Below are positions 12,071 to 23,366 of a stretch of DNA of 64,000 nt, piece by piece. Source of the DNA: Gymnopilus junonius (lineage: Eukaryota > Basidiomycota > Agaricomycetes > Agaricales > Galerinaceae); contig JADNYJ010000075.1 of the NCBI GenBank assembly GCA_015501075.1, forward strand, positions 117,642-181,641. Direction: 5' to 3'. Numbering within the stretch: position 1 is the stretch's first letter; every line of letters starts with the position of its first letter. The position numbers and the translations under genes are program-made. A model generated the notes under the pieces. The model saw nothing but the letters and a program-made list of their open reading frames with translations, did not search any database and was not told the DNA's origin.

Positions 12071-13250
12071 ATGATTCAAAATGTCAGAAACTACCCTGAC
12101 TGTCCAAACACGCAAACTCTGACCCACCTCAGCACCCTGACTCCTTTGCCCTCAGGACCCTCATCAATGAGACAAGCCAGTCCCAATCCATTGCCACCTC
12201 CTGGTTCCCCTGGTGGTAAACCCAACCCCGACAATGATGGTGACAATTTTGACCCCCACTCCGATGATCACTCTGATCACAACTCTGACCACGACACCAC
12301 TCCGAACCTCACTGAAGCATTGATGCTCATGACCAAAGAGCTCAAGCATTGCGATACTCCAAGGGGCACCAAAACCAAAGCATGCAAGCCCAACACTTTT
12401 GATGGCTCCGATACCCGCAAACTTAATGGTTTTATTTTACAGTGCAACCTTTACTTCCAAAACAACTGCACCTACACTGCTGATGAAGACAAGGTTATGT
12501 TCGCCCTTTCCTACCTTCATGGCCTTGCGATGGAATTTTTTGAGCCTGCAATCCTGGACTCAACAACTTTTGAACCATGGATGGACAACTGGCAAGCCTT
12601 TATTGGTGTGCTGAAGTCCGAATTTGGTCTGTTCAATCCAACCTCCAATGCTGTTGTTGCCCTCGAAAACTTGAAGATGCCTGAAAACCAAAGGATCATC
12701 AAGTACAATGTCGAATTCAAGTGCCTGGCTATTCGCTCGTGCTGGGACAGTGTCGCTCTCCGACACTGCTACTACTCTGGTCTGGTGGAATGCATTAAGG
12801 ACATAATGGCTAGCCGTGGCAAGCCACAATCTCTCAAAGCCCTTCGAGAGCTCACCCAAGACATTGACACTCACTATTGGGAATGTGTCCATGAGAAGCC
12901 CAAACAGGACAAGAACGTGCAAAAGTCCTCTGACAGAACATCTGATCATACCTCTGACAAGTCCTCTGAAAAACATTCCAACAACAACCATGTCAATAAC
13001 AACAACAAGTCCTCCTTCAGCTGCAAGAACAACTCGGGCATCTGACTCTATCTCCGACAAGCTTGGCAAGGATGGCAAGCTGACTGCGGAAGAATGCAAA
13101 CATTGATTCGACAACAATCTCTGCCTTTTCTGTGGGTCACTCAGACACCAAGCTAATAAGTGTCCAAAGTCAACTTCCTCCACCTCCAAGGCAAAAGCAC
13201 ATGCTGCCAAAGTTACGAATCCTAGCACTGAGGATTCAAAAAAATAGTCA
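12071..13250 (+). pseudogene. gag: Gypsy gag region with CCHC zinc knuckle
   Basis: The 324-codon ORF 12071-13045 holds an acidic/His-rich N-terminus and a retrotransposon gag core (KPNTFDGSDTRKLNGFILQC, FEPWMDNWQAFIGVLKSEFG). An Asn/Ser-rich tail follows. Beyond the stop, another frame carries a knuckle, CLFCGSLRHQANKCPK (about 13120-13165), so gag is broken by a frameshift near 13040-13110. The same gag core is present on the minus strand at 18866-19359. Confidence 0.75.
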
Positions 13251-13379
13251 GTGGTCCTCATCCCTTTGCACATACTGGGGATCATGTTGACACTGGCTAT
13301 GTGCACATAAAGGAAGTAAGACTAAACATGTCTGCTCTTTCTGATCCTGATTCCTCTGACTTCTGCTAACATCTCCGAT

Positions 13380-16300
13380 CCACTCCGACTTAAAAGCCCT
13401 AACATTAATTGACTCTGGATCTAGTCATTGTTTTGTTGATACCCATTTCATTCATTCTAATAATTTACTCCCTTCTCGAATCAATCCAGTTAAGCTCAAA
13501 CTAATTGATAGCTCCTACAGCAACATGATTACTGAAACTCTCTCCATTCCGATTACATTCCCCTCTAGTGAAACCATTACTATTGACTTTTTTGTAACCT
13601 CACTGGACTCTTCTTGTGTTCTGGTTCTAGGATATAACTGGCTCTTCTACTACAATCTGTTGATTGACTGGAAATTAGACCATATCAACTTCTGCTCTGA
13701 ACTACTTGATGACCCAGCTCTGACGTCATCCTCTAGGCCAGCTCTGCTGCCTACACCTCCACTATTGGAACCTCCGACCCCTCTGCTTCCTCTGACTACT
13801 TCTACAGTTACACCTCCAACACCTCTGACCTCCATAGCATCTCGCTAATCAATGCAGCTGCTTCTGCAAGAGCATGCAAGTTACCTGGCACTCAAAGTTT
13901 CACTGTTCACCTCTCTGACTCCGACATCTCTGCTCATGCTGCTTCCATCTCTGACGAAGCACCTGATCTGTCTAGTATTCCTTCTGAATACCATGACTTT
14001 GCAGATGTCTTCAGTAAATCTAAAGCTGACATGCTCGCACCCCATTGACATTATGACCTCAAGATCAATCTGGAACCTGGCACTTCCCCTCCAGTTGGAC
14101 ACATGTACTCCCTTTCACAATCCGAACTTCAATCTCTCTGAGAATTCATTGATGAGCACCTCCAAATCAGTTTTATTCATCCTTCAACCTCTCCGCACTG
14201 TGCTCTGATCCTTTTTGTTTGCAAAAAGGATGGATCATTATGACTTTGCATCAACTTCAGAGGTTTAAACAAGATCATGAAGAAAGACTGATATCCACTT
14301 CTACTCATCTCCAACCTCCTTTCCACTGCTGGAAAAGCATGCATCTATACAGCTATTGACCTCTGACATGCTTATCACCTAGTCTGCATAGCAGAAGGTG
14401 ATGAATGGAAAACAGCATTCCAAACATGCTATGGATCATTTGAATGGAATGTTATGCCATTTGGATTGTCCAATGCACCTGCCATTTTTCAATGCTTTAT
14501 GAATGACATACTAAGTGATTTATTAGATGTGTCTGTCATCGTTTACCTCGATGACATTCTAATCTACTCCGATGATCCTACCCAGCATAAGGAACATGTT
14601 CGTGAAGTCCTCCGATGTCTCTGACAACATGGTCTGTATGCCCGCTCTGACAAATGCAATTTCTCTACAAACATGGTAAACTACCTTGGATTCATCCTTT
14701 CCCCAGAAGGCCTCAAGATGGACAAAAGTAAGATCAAGACCATCCAAGACTGGCCTGAACCCAAGAAGATTAAGGATGTTCAATCCTTTTTAGGTTTTGT
14801 GAATTCTACTATTTTATCTCCGACTACTCTGACATTTGTTCTGCTCACCTGACTCACTAGGAAAGGAACCCCTTGGCAATTCAATGATGCTGCTCAAAAA
14901 GCTTTCAGCAAACTCAAGAAAGCATTTATGACCACTCCAATCCTCACTCACTGGGTTCCTGACAGTCCAATTATTGTTGAAACTGAACTTCTGACTATGC
15001 ACTTGGAGGATCCTCTCCATCCACACTCTGATGATGAGATTCACCCTGTTGCATTTCACTCATTACTTTCACAGGTCCTGAAATTAACTATGACACCCAT
15101 AATAAGGAACTACTGGCAATTTTCGATGCATTTAAAGTATGGCAACACTATCTGGAAGGCTCCCCACTCTGATAACATCGTCACTGACCACAAGAATTTA
15201 ACGTATTTCACAACTACAAAAGTTCTTACATGCCGACAAGCCGCTGGTCTGAATACCTCTGTCAATTCAACCTCATCATTCATTTCCCCCTGGACATCTT
15301 GGAACAAAACCTGACTCTTTAACTAGATGATGGGACATCTACCCCAAAGAGGGAAATGGCAACTATGCAAGCATCAATCCCAGCAACTTCTGACCCATTT
15401 TCACTCAAGAACAACTCTCTGCATCCCTCTGTGCCACCCAACTCTTCAAACCGACCCTCCATGCAGTATCACTCATGGACTCTGACCTACTCTGACAAGA
15501 CATCCTCACTGCACTACCCTCTGACCCAGTTTACCTTGCACATTTGAAGGAACCAAAACTACACTGGTCTTTAGATCCAGAAGGTTACCTCCATCATGAA
15601 TCCCATATATATGTTCCTGATGCCTCTGACCTCCAACTCTGCATACTCTGACACAAGCATGATCACATCCTTGCTGGACACCCTGGTCAAAATAAGATGA
15701 TGAGTCTTATCCTCCATGATTACACCTGGCCTTGACTCCATGACTTCATAAAGAAGTACTGTAAATCATGTACTACATGTATGCATTCCAAACCTCAACA
15801 ACACAAACCCTATGGATTGCTCAAGCAGCTCCTGATCCCCAAATGTCCCTGGAACTCCATCTCAATGGACTTTATTGAAATCCTTCCAATATCTGATGGA
15901 CACAATGCAATCCTAGTCATTGTAGACCAACTCACCAAGCAAGCAATCTTTATTCTGACCACCTCCACTTGCACCTCTGAAGACCTCACCATGCTATTTG
16001 TTATGCATGTATTCTCAAAGCACAGCATCCCCAAACACATCACCTCTGACCATGGACCTGAATTCATCTCCTGCTTTTTCCACTCTCTAGGAAAAGCACT
16101 CAACATGAAACTACATTTCACCTCCAGATACCATCCTGAAGGCAATGGCCAGACTGAATGTACTAATCAGACACTAGAGCAATACCTCTGCATTTATTGC
16201 AACTATCAGCAAGACAATTGGTCAAGTCTACTACCTCTTGCAGAGTTTGCTTACAATAATGCTCCTAGTGCTACAACTGGCATCTCACCTTTCTTTGCTA

Positions 16301-16620
16301 ATAAAGGTTACCACCCTAACATGGTTATCCACCCTGAATGCACCTCACCTCCACTCGTGCTCATGGTTTTGTTGTTGATTTAGATGAATTACACAAAGAA
16401 CTAAAGAATGCTATCACTGAATCACAAAAGCATTATCAAGTCTGCGCCGACCTCTGACAAACTCCGCAACCAGACTTCCAAGTCAGACAACAAGCATTTG
16501 TCAAAGCAAATTCTTCTGCACCACATGTCCCTCCAAAAAACTCTCCAAAAAATATTACAGTCCTTTTGATATCTTCAAAACAAAACCAAAACCAACCAGC
16601 ACATGACTATTCCTACATTC
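13380..16620 (+). pseudogene. pol: Gypsy pol: protease, reverse transcriptase, RNase H region, integrase
   Basis: The protease has DSGSSHCFVDTHF (about 13410). The RT holds [22 protein letters not shown] and the catalytic YLDD (14544-14555). Integrase (15781-16380) shows SMDFIEILP, SDHGPEFIS and GNGQTE, the D,D,E set. In-frame TGA stops occur at 14047, 14241, 14289, 14364, 14622, 15649 and 15733, mostly where arginine (CGA) is normal. The RNase H part is the most eroded. The polyprotein cannot be made as one product. Confidence 0.85.
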
Positions 16621-16651
16621 AGGCCTCAAGGTTTGGCCTAAGGGGAAATAC

Positions 16652-16766
16652 TGTTATATACACACCTCTGACCAACTCCGATCTCTGACCATACAAACTC
16701 TGACTTCATGATCTCCTCTGCTCCACTCTGCCTCTCCCTCTGCTCCATTTAAGCATGACTTTAACA
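16652..16766 (+). repeat. Gypsy 3' LTR (short form)
   Basis: Matches 4711-4825 end to end, is followed by the target duplication CCCAA (16767-16771), and is preceded by a polypurine tract. Confidence 0.85.
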
Positions 16767-16771
16767 CCCAA

Positions 16772-18033
16772 CTTCATCATTGGATGTCATCAATCTTTCC
16801 CTAACACTGGATTGGAAGCCTGTGGCCATTGACATCAAACCAGATAAGGTTAAAGTGAAAGTAGAACATATTAACCTTGTTACACCTGAAAAGCCCAGTC
16901 AATGAACTGTTGAGCCAGCACCTGGCCTTGTCAAGATCAATTCCATTTTCAACTCTCTTGAGGATGCTCAGGCTGCAATCTATGCACAGGAGAAGAGGCT
17001 TGGTCACATTTGGAGGAGGCCACAGAGCAAACCTGATGACAATGGGGTAATCAAAAAGATGACTTTCCAGTGCAACTGTTACAATGATCATAAACCTGTC
17101 CACTCTGTCAAAATAGACCCCTCCAACCATTGTGAAGGTAAATCCATCTGAACTGGGTGCAAAGCCCATGTCAATGTCAATTGGATCAGTGCTTCAAATA
17201 TGTGGCATGTTACCCTCATCAACTGGGATCACAATCATCCACCTGCAATCCCAGATGGTACACCAATTCATTGTCATCCTACAGCTGAGCAGAGCCAGAT
17301 TGTCTCTGGCCTTGTGACCAGTGCTTCTCACAACTTCAGCTGTGGACAGCTTGATGCTATCTTGAAGGCACAAACAGGAACATCACTGGAACCATGTCAA
17401 ATTGGTAACATTATGAATAAAGCTCATCTGGAGAGCTGAAAAGAGGTGGCCAAACTCAGTGGTGACATACATGCCATTATCAAGTCTGCAAGAAAAGTCT
17501 TCACAAGAACATGGTTGGAAATATCACATCAAATTGGATGAGAACACCATGGCAACTGGGATCTGGTGGCAGTCTCCTCTACAAGCTGAGCTTAGCTGAT
17601 GTTATAATGATGTTCTCATTAATGACAACACTTACAACACAAACTCAGCTTAATATCCCCTTGACATTGTGTCAGCATCAATAGCCATGGCTCTTCTTGC
17701 AATCTCTGGTATTGTTTCCATGCAATTGAGGACCAGGAACACCATAACTGGGTCTTGAAATACCATCTTGAGAGCACTGGTGTTCCACCTGAAGTTTTCA
17801 TATCAGATCGAAGCCGAGCACTGATAGCATCTGTTGCTGAGATTCTTCCAACCTCTGAACATTTCTTTTGCATTCAGCACCTGGATGGCAATGTGGACCA
17901 GAATCTCCATCATGTGATACCTTCAGATGATTGGCAATCCTTCAAGAACACCTTCTGGGATGCCTATCATGCAGTATCACCTGAAGAATTTGATAGTAAG
18001 TAGAAGGAACTTACTGCTCACTTTCCTGCTGTC
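16772..18033 (+). pseudogene. MULE/FAR1-type transposase fragment
   Basis: The coding sense continues from the Ulp1 side of the gypsy insertion. A FAR1-type DNA-binding region is visible: NDHKPVHSVKIDPSNHCEG, TGCKAHVNVNWISASNMWHV, INWDHNHPPA, with Cys and HNH spacing typical of the fold. Farther on, MULE transposase features appear (SDRSRALIASVAEILP, EHFFCIQHLDGNVDQNL). Stops and frame changes separate the pieces; one TGA stands at the Arg of an expected RTGCKA. The C-terminus is lost where a gypsy copy begins at 18034. Confidence 0.6.
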
Positions 18034-18518
18034 TGTTAAAGTTGTGCTTAGCAGAGCAGAGGGAGAGGCAGAGTGGAGCAGAGGAGGTCCACATCGGAGC
18101 TACGTCAGGGTACATCAGTGTTGGAGTTGGTCGAAGCATAAACATATGTAAATGTAGGTTTGAGACTTCAGCTTCAATGTATGTGTTGTGCTCTGTTGTC
18201 TGGACATTGTCTCGAATTTCAGAGTTGGGTCAGATGAGAGAGCGGAGTAGAGAGCGTGGATTGATTAATGAACAATATACGAACTGAGGTACATAATAGT
18301 AGTTCTAAGGTTTTTATACTATGGAGGAAACTAAGTGGAGACCATACATGTACGAGTGAGCAGGCAAATGTGTAAGTTATTCTGCACTACTTGGAGTCAT
18401 CTAGCTATGTGTAACTTAAGTGTCTACATGTTCCAGGACTTGTAGTATTTCGAGGAGATTATGAAGTCAGAGTTCGTATGGTCAGAGATCAGAGTTAGTT
18501 GGAGGCATGTATATAACA
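18034..18518 (-). repeat. Gypsy LTR, long form with 365-bp internal segment
   Basis: Both ends match the 115-bp LTRs in reverse complement. Between them lies 18087-18451, flanked by GAGGAG on each side (18081-18086 and 18452-18457). It is either an insertion with 6-bp duplication, or the short LTRs are deletion derivatives. Confidence 0.75.
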
Positions 18519-18589
18519 GTATTTCCCCCTTAGGCTGAACCTTGAGGCCTGAGTGTGGGAATAGTCATGTGCTGGTTGGTTTTGGTTTT

Positions 18590-18865
18590 GTTTGAAAAGT
18601 TTTGTTCAGTCCTCTCTTCAGTACTTGACATGGCGCATACCAATTCCAGCTTGGAAGATCTCGACGCACAAGAGTGGGAGCTCATGCTCCAGAAAGAAAA
18701 ACTTCATCAGAAGTGAGAACAGAAGGAGCGGAAGGCATGCGAGGCAGAGGAGCACACGGAGGCAGCTCGAGAGGCGGAATGGGAGGTAGAGGAAGCACGG
18801 AGGGCAGTGGAGGCAGAGAAGGCAGTAGAGGTGGAGAAGGCAGCAGAGGCGGAGTGGAGAAGTGC
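18590..18865 (+). pseudogene. Charged coiled-coil gag-like fragment
   Basis: The plus strand reads SSLEDLDAQEWELMLQKEKL, a stop (TGA), and then Glu/Ala/Arg-rich heptads (EAEEHTEAAREAEWEVEEAR). This resembles the coiled-coil N-terminus of another mushroom retroelement protein, not the gypsy pol expected at this position. It joins the gag fragment of the inverted copy at about 18866. Confidence 0.4.
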
Positions 18866-19359
18866 ATGGCTAGCCATTATGTCCTTGATGTGTTCCGCCA
18901 GACTGGAGTAGTAGTGGTGTTGGAGAGTGACACTGTCCAAGCATGAGCAAATAGCCAGGTGCTTGAATTCGATGTTGTACTTGATGATCCTTTGGTTTTC
19001 AGGCATCTTCAAGTTTTCGAGGGCAACAGCAGCATCAGAGGTCAGATTGAACAGACCAAATTCAGACTTCAGCATGCCAATAAAGGCTTGCCAGTTGTCC
19101 ATCCATGGTTCAAAAGTTGTTGAGTCAAGGATTGCAGGCTCGAAAAATTCCATTGCAAGGCCACGAAGGTAGGAAAGGGCGAATGTAACCTTGTCTTCAT
19201 TGGCGGTCTAGGCATGGTTGTTTCAGAAGTAAAGGTTGCACTGTAAAATAAAACCATTAAGTTTGCAGGTGTTGGAGCCATTGAAAGTGTCAGGCTCGCG
19301 TGCTTTGGTTTTGGTGCTCCTTGGAGTTTCACAATGCTTGAGCTCTTTGGTCATGAGCC
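18866..19359 (-). pseudogene. Gag fragment of the inverted gypsy copy
   Basis: Minus-strand translation repeats the first copy's gag core (FEPWMDNWQAFIGMLKSEFG, ALENLKMPENQRIIKYNIEF) with scattered substitutions and stops upstream. It ends at IMAS, where the coiled-coil segment begins. Confidence 0.7.
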
Positions 19360-19921
19360 TGAAACAGCTGTAACATTTCGTTATAATAATATTTTGTGGT
19401 AATGCCCACCAGACCTCAGGCATGGCTGTGCCACAACTTGAAGGCTCTTGAATCACTCCAAACCTCACTAGCGATTAAGACCCAGCAACTTTAGGTAAAA
19501 ATTTTACAAAGTGAAGAGGGACTTCTGAGTCGAGTCATGACTCGTATGCGCAGATGCAAAACAAAATCAGAGTTATCATGATTCACTGCACCCTCTTGAA
19601 ACTTGAAGATTGAAGCTCAAATTTCTTGGAGTTGAACTATGTAAACTTAGGGTTCCGATTGGGCCCATCCTTTGTTTTCTGCGATATGAGTAGTCAGGAA
19701 ATAAATAATGGAGAATTGTATGCAATACACAAGCCAAGTTCGTCTTTCAACAAACTAAATGTATGCTGCACGGGGTACGATACGATTCAGAAAGGCCATA
19801 AAGGGCGAACAATGCGGAGTTTGAAGAGGGTCAGCGCGACGCGACGCGATCACGTGCTGGTTGCTCTTTCGATTCCGTTTGTTTCCTCCCTTCCATTCCT
19901 CCACCTTTCTCCTCTTCCCCC
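19360..19921. other. Boundary of the transposon island and upstream region of the kinase gene
   Basis: No gene supported. CpG becomes common again after about 19800. Pyrimidine-rich tracts (CTCCTCTTCCCCC) directly precede the kinase ATG, as in many basidiomycete promoters. Confidence 0.4.
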
Positions 19922-22900
19922 ATGTCCTCCTCCTCCTCCGCCGCCTTCCTCGACGCCTACGAACCGCTCGACATCATTGGCAATGGCTCCTTCGGCATCA
20001 TTCGCAAAGTGCGACGGAAATCTGATGATTTAGTGAGTTGCCGTTTCCATGCAGAACCTTAAAACTGAACATATCGTTGATATCCGTTCCTTCGGCTAGA
20101 TATTCGCGCGGAAGGAGCTCAATTTTGAGCGGATGAATGAGAGAGATAGAAAGCAGATTGTAGCAGAAGTGTACGTATGTACTCACTCATCTCACACCTC
20201 GCTTTCCTCCTTAACACTGCCGCTCGTTTATAGGAACATTTTAAAAGACCTGCACCATGACCATATCGTGCAGTACTACGACCGCCACGTCGACCGCGAC
20301 GCAGGGATGTTGTACATTCTTATGGAGTACTGCGGCGGCGGCGACCTCTCTACTATCATTAAGCAAGCTGCGAAACACCACCGACCGATACCAGAAGACA
20401 CCATCTGGCATTATTTCCTCCAAATCCTCCTTGCGCTACACCACTGCCATCATCCTAATGGGCACACGAGGTCCTCCAGCGGCTCGGGCTCTAGTGGGAT
20501 CCCTTTAGAGACGGATGGGTCGTCACGACGAGTGCAGATTCTTCATCGGGATCTCAAACCGGACAATGGTGCTTTTTTTCGTGTTCTTTCGCTTTATATT
20601 ATCTCTGACCAACTTTAACAGTATTCTTAGACGACAATAACTCTGTTAAGCTGGGTGATTTTGGGCTATCCAAAGCCCTAGCCCAAGCCAGCTTCGCCAA
20701 CACCTATGTTGGGGTACGCATATCTCCTTTTCCTCTTTACACCTCAGGCTGACTTAGCACTCCGCAGACACCTTACTACATGTCGCCTGAACTTATGCAA
20801 GAAAAAGCCTACGACTCCAAATCCGACATATGGTCATTAGGTTGTCTCATTTACGAACTTTGCGCTCTAAAACCGCCCTTTCATGAAGCCAAGACTCATT
20901 CCGAATTGAGTATATTCATTCGGTAAGTTTCCCGCTTTTGTCTTTCTTTTTTTCATTGGTGCTGAACTGACCATACCCTGCTTGCAGCAACGGCCGCATA
21001 CCGCCATTACCTAGAGGGTACTCCCAGGCCCTTACTTCCGTTATTAAATCCATGTTAAACCTGAACGTACGTCCGCTGTTCCTTCTAGCCAGACTTTGAC
21101 CTCATTCCCTTCATTCCAGCCCGCCATGCGCCCCTCTGCCGCTCAGCTCCTCCAACACGAACGTATCGAGCTGGTATATAAAGTCAACGAGACAGAAAAA
21201 ATGTACGATTTGCTTTCTTAACACACCCCGTCTTCTCTCTCTCTTCTCTCTCTCAGCATCTGACCACCCTTCCATTGTAAACAGGCTGACAGCCGTTAAG
21301 GCTCACAGAGCAACGGTAACAACTAAAGAACGCGACCTCCTCGCGCGTGAACAAGCCCTCCTCGAACGGGAGAACACCCTCTCCTCCCTCCTCACCTCCA
21401 AAGACCAAGAACTTGCCTCCACCCAACACACCCTAACCCAAACTCAACACGCGCTCACTCAACTCCAGCATCAGTTACACCAACGCGCGCTCTCGCATCC
21501 GTACACCCAGCAGGACGTGGAGCGCGGTGCCAAGCGCGCTGTGGCCCAGCGCGAAGAGGAGTTGAGGGTGCTGGTGCTGCAGCGCGAGGAGGAGGTGAAG
21601 AGGGCGATTGCGAGTCGGGAGGAGGAGATTATGCAGGCTGTTAGAGCGCGTGAGGCTGAAGTGGATGAGGTGTGTGTGAAGAGGGAGGAGATGGTGCAGC
21701 GGGAGGTGGAGGAAAGGGTAAGGTGGGTGCTTGAGAGGGAGAGGGAGCTCCAGGAGGAGGAGGAGCGGTTGGAGGGGGTTAGGGTGGCGTTGGAGAAGGA
21801 GGGTAGGAGGTTGGAACAAGTTTCGGCTGCGAAAGGTTAGATTTTAGATTTTAATTGGTTATTTGAGTCTAACATGCGTTTTGAGCAGGTCGGAGTCCGC
21901 TGGAGGAGGTGAAGAATGTCTTGGACCCTATCAACCGTAATTCTCAAGCGACACCTCAAGCTCAACAACAGAACCAGCACCAGCAGCGGCAGCGGTCCAA
22001 GTTCGAAGGTACCCCAACGCCTCGCTTTGCCCAGCCCTCTTCTTCTAACGTACTCTCGACGCCCCTCGCTCGACCCACATTCACCTCCGCCTCTGGTACT
22101 GCAGTGATTCCGCCCCCGTCGGCAATGAAAGGCGTCGTGCTCACCGCCACAGGCGAAGTCCTAGCCACACCCTCCCCGGCGGAGATCTTGAGTCTGTTCG
22201 AGAAGAGTCCAAAGGTTGGGCTTAATTTCGGCAAGATCTTTGATTTTGGCCAGGGTGGTTCGAGTTCTGGTTCTGGTTCTGGTTCTGCTGGTGCTGAGAG
22301 CGCTGGTAACTCGGAGAAGGCTGCTGCTACTTGTGGACAAGAAGAGGATGAGGATGAGATGGAGCCTCCGCCTAGTCCTAGTGAAAGGAAGGAGAGGGAG
22401 CGGCCGAGGCAGGCTGTCCCGTCTTCGAGCTCAGCTGGTACCACCAATACGAATACTAACACAGCCACCACTACCAACACAGCCACAGTTCAAACCCATC
22501 CGCCTACACGTCTCCGCCGGCCCTCCATACGCTCCTCGGCGCGCTCAGCGCCAGCTCGAGCGGCGTCTATACCCGCCTCGTCTTCGGACTCTGCTCATCT
22601 CCCCTCAGCAGCCGGATCTTCTTCCTCAACACGGCCCCAATCTCAAGTCTTTCAAGCTCCTCAAGCGCAAGCCAAACCACTCCCACATCCTCACCTCAGA
22701 CCTTCCAAAAGCGGGTCGAATCTCGCCTCTGCTTCTGCTTCTGCCTCCGCCTCTGCCTCTGGTGCTGCTGCACGTACAAGTGCCAGCGCAATTGTCAGTG
22801 CGAGCCACCATCACAACGCCACCGTGGTCCTCCCTATCCCGGTATCGCGTCATCACCCTTCCCCCGAATACGACTTTACGGATGAAGATAACCTGCCTAG

Positions 22901-23366
22901 TCCGTTCCTAAGGAGGGTCGAGAGGGAGAAAGCAGGGAATGCCAATGCCAGTGCCAGTGGGAGTGCGCCCATCCGGAGTTTAACTGCCAGCGCGTCGTCG
23001 GGGTCGATATCAAATCCAACCCACTCTGGTTCCTCTGCTTCTGCTTCTGCTTCTGGGTCATCTGATTCAGGTTCAGGCGCTACTAAAGCCAAGAGACGCG
23101 GAAGCAGCGGTCTGCTCCTGCGTGCTGTCGCGGCTGCCAACAGCGCTGGACGAAGGATCAAGGCCGGTGCGGGTGCGGGTGCTGGTCATAGTGCACATTC
23201 GCCTCCGGGGTTCGTGGAGAGGGAGGAGGGTGAGGGTGAGAGGGATGGGGATGGGGATGGGTTGGTGAGCAGTGAGTCGATGCCGGAGATGCGGGCATCG
23301 AGGCCTTCGTTGGCGAGTGCGAGGAAGGCGAGTGAGGAGGCGAGGAAGGCGTTGGGGAGGGTGTGA
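19922..23366 (+). CDS. nimA: NIMA-type (NEK2-like) mitotic Ser/Thr kinase
   Basis: Nine exons join to 984 codons: 19922-20032, 20100-20170, 20234-20568, 20622-20713, 20768-20922, 20988-21066, 21120-21202, 21285-21835, 21889-23366, all with GT/AG introns. The kinase domain comes first: glycine loop GNGSFG, ATP-binding Lys in FARKELNF (K42), [16 protein letters not shown] (165-172), DFG (185-187), GTPYYMSPE and [13 protein letters not shown] Ser/Gly-rich insert precedes HRD. A strong coiled coil (about residues 310-490) matches the dimerisation segment of NIMA/NEK2, followed by a long Ser/Ala-rich tail with proline-directed sites. NIMA kinases drive mitotic entry and spindle-pole events. The ATG starts a run of serines just before the kinase domain. 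Single fungal orthologue expected. Confidence 0.93.

Larger units (their letters stand above)
4711..16766 (+). mobile_element. Ty3/gypsy LTR retrotransposon, itself interrupted by a Plavaka element
   Basis: 115-bp terminal repeats (4711-4825 and 16652-16766) begin TGTTATATACACACC and end TTTAACA. The 5-bp duplication CCCAA flanks both (4706-4710 and 16767-16771). A purine-rich tract (AAGGGGAAATA) precedes the 3' LTR. Internal order is gag, protease, RT, then integrase, the Ty3/gypsy order. Without the 7.1-kb inner insertion the element would be about 4.9 kb, normal for the family. No clear tRNA primer-binding site was seen after the 5' LTR. Pol is riddled with TGA stops. Confidence 0.85.
2758..18033 (+). 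mobile_element. Mutator-like (MULE) transposon remnant carrying an Ulp1-type protease, split by a gypsy insertion
   Basis: The left fragment (2758-4710) encodes an Ulp1-like cysteine protease. The right fragment (16767-18033) encodes a FAR1/MULE-type transposase. They are separated by an LTR retrotransposon with target duplication CCCAA. A Pro/Lys-rich segment ending LDVINL occurs just left of the insertion and again just right of it, so the two halves plausibly formed one coding unit. Both halves contain stops. Outer terminal repeats were not found, so both borders are approximate; the right end is cut by another gypsy copy at 18034. Confidence 0.6.
18034..19359 (-). mobile_element. Second gypsy copy, inverted, deleted and rearranged
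   Basis: The minus strand carries a long-form 3' LTR (18034-18518), a purine tract complement (TTCCCCCTTAGG), a foreign coiled-coil segment (about 18590-18865), and then part of gag (18866-19359). Pol and the 5' LTR are missing. Homology to the first copy's gag stops near 19359. Confidence 0.7.

Noticed and set aside
22216..22911. 231-codon plus-strand ORF rich in Leu/Arg
   Set aside because: Shadow of the low-complexity last exon of the kinase gene in another frame.
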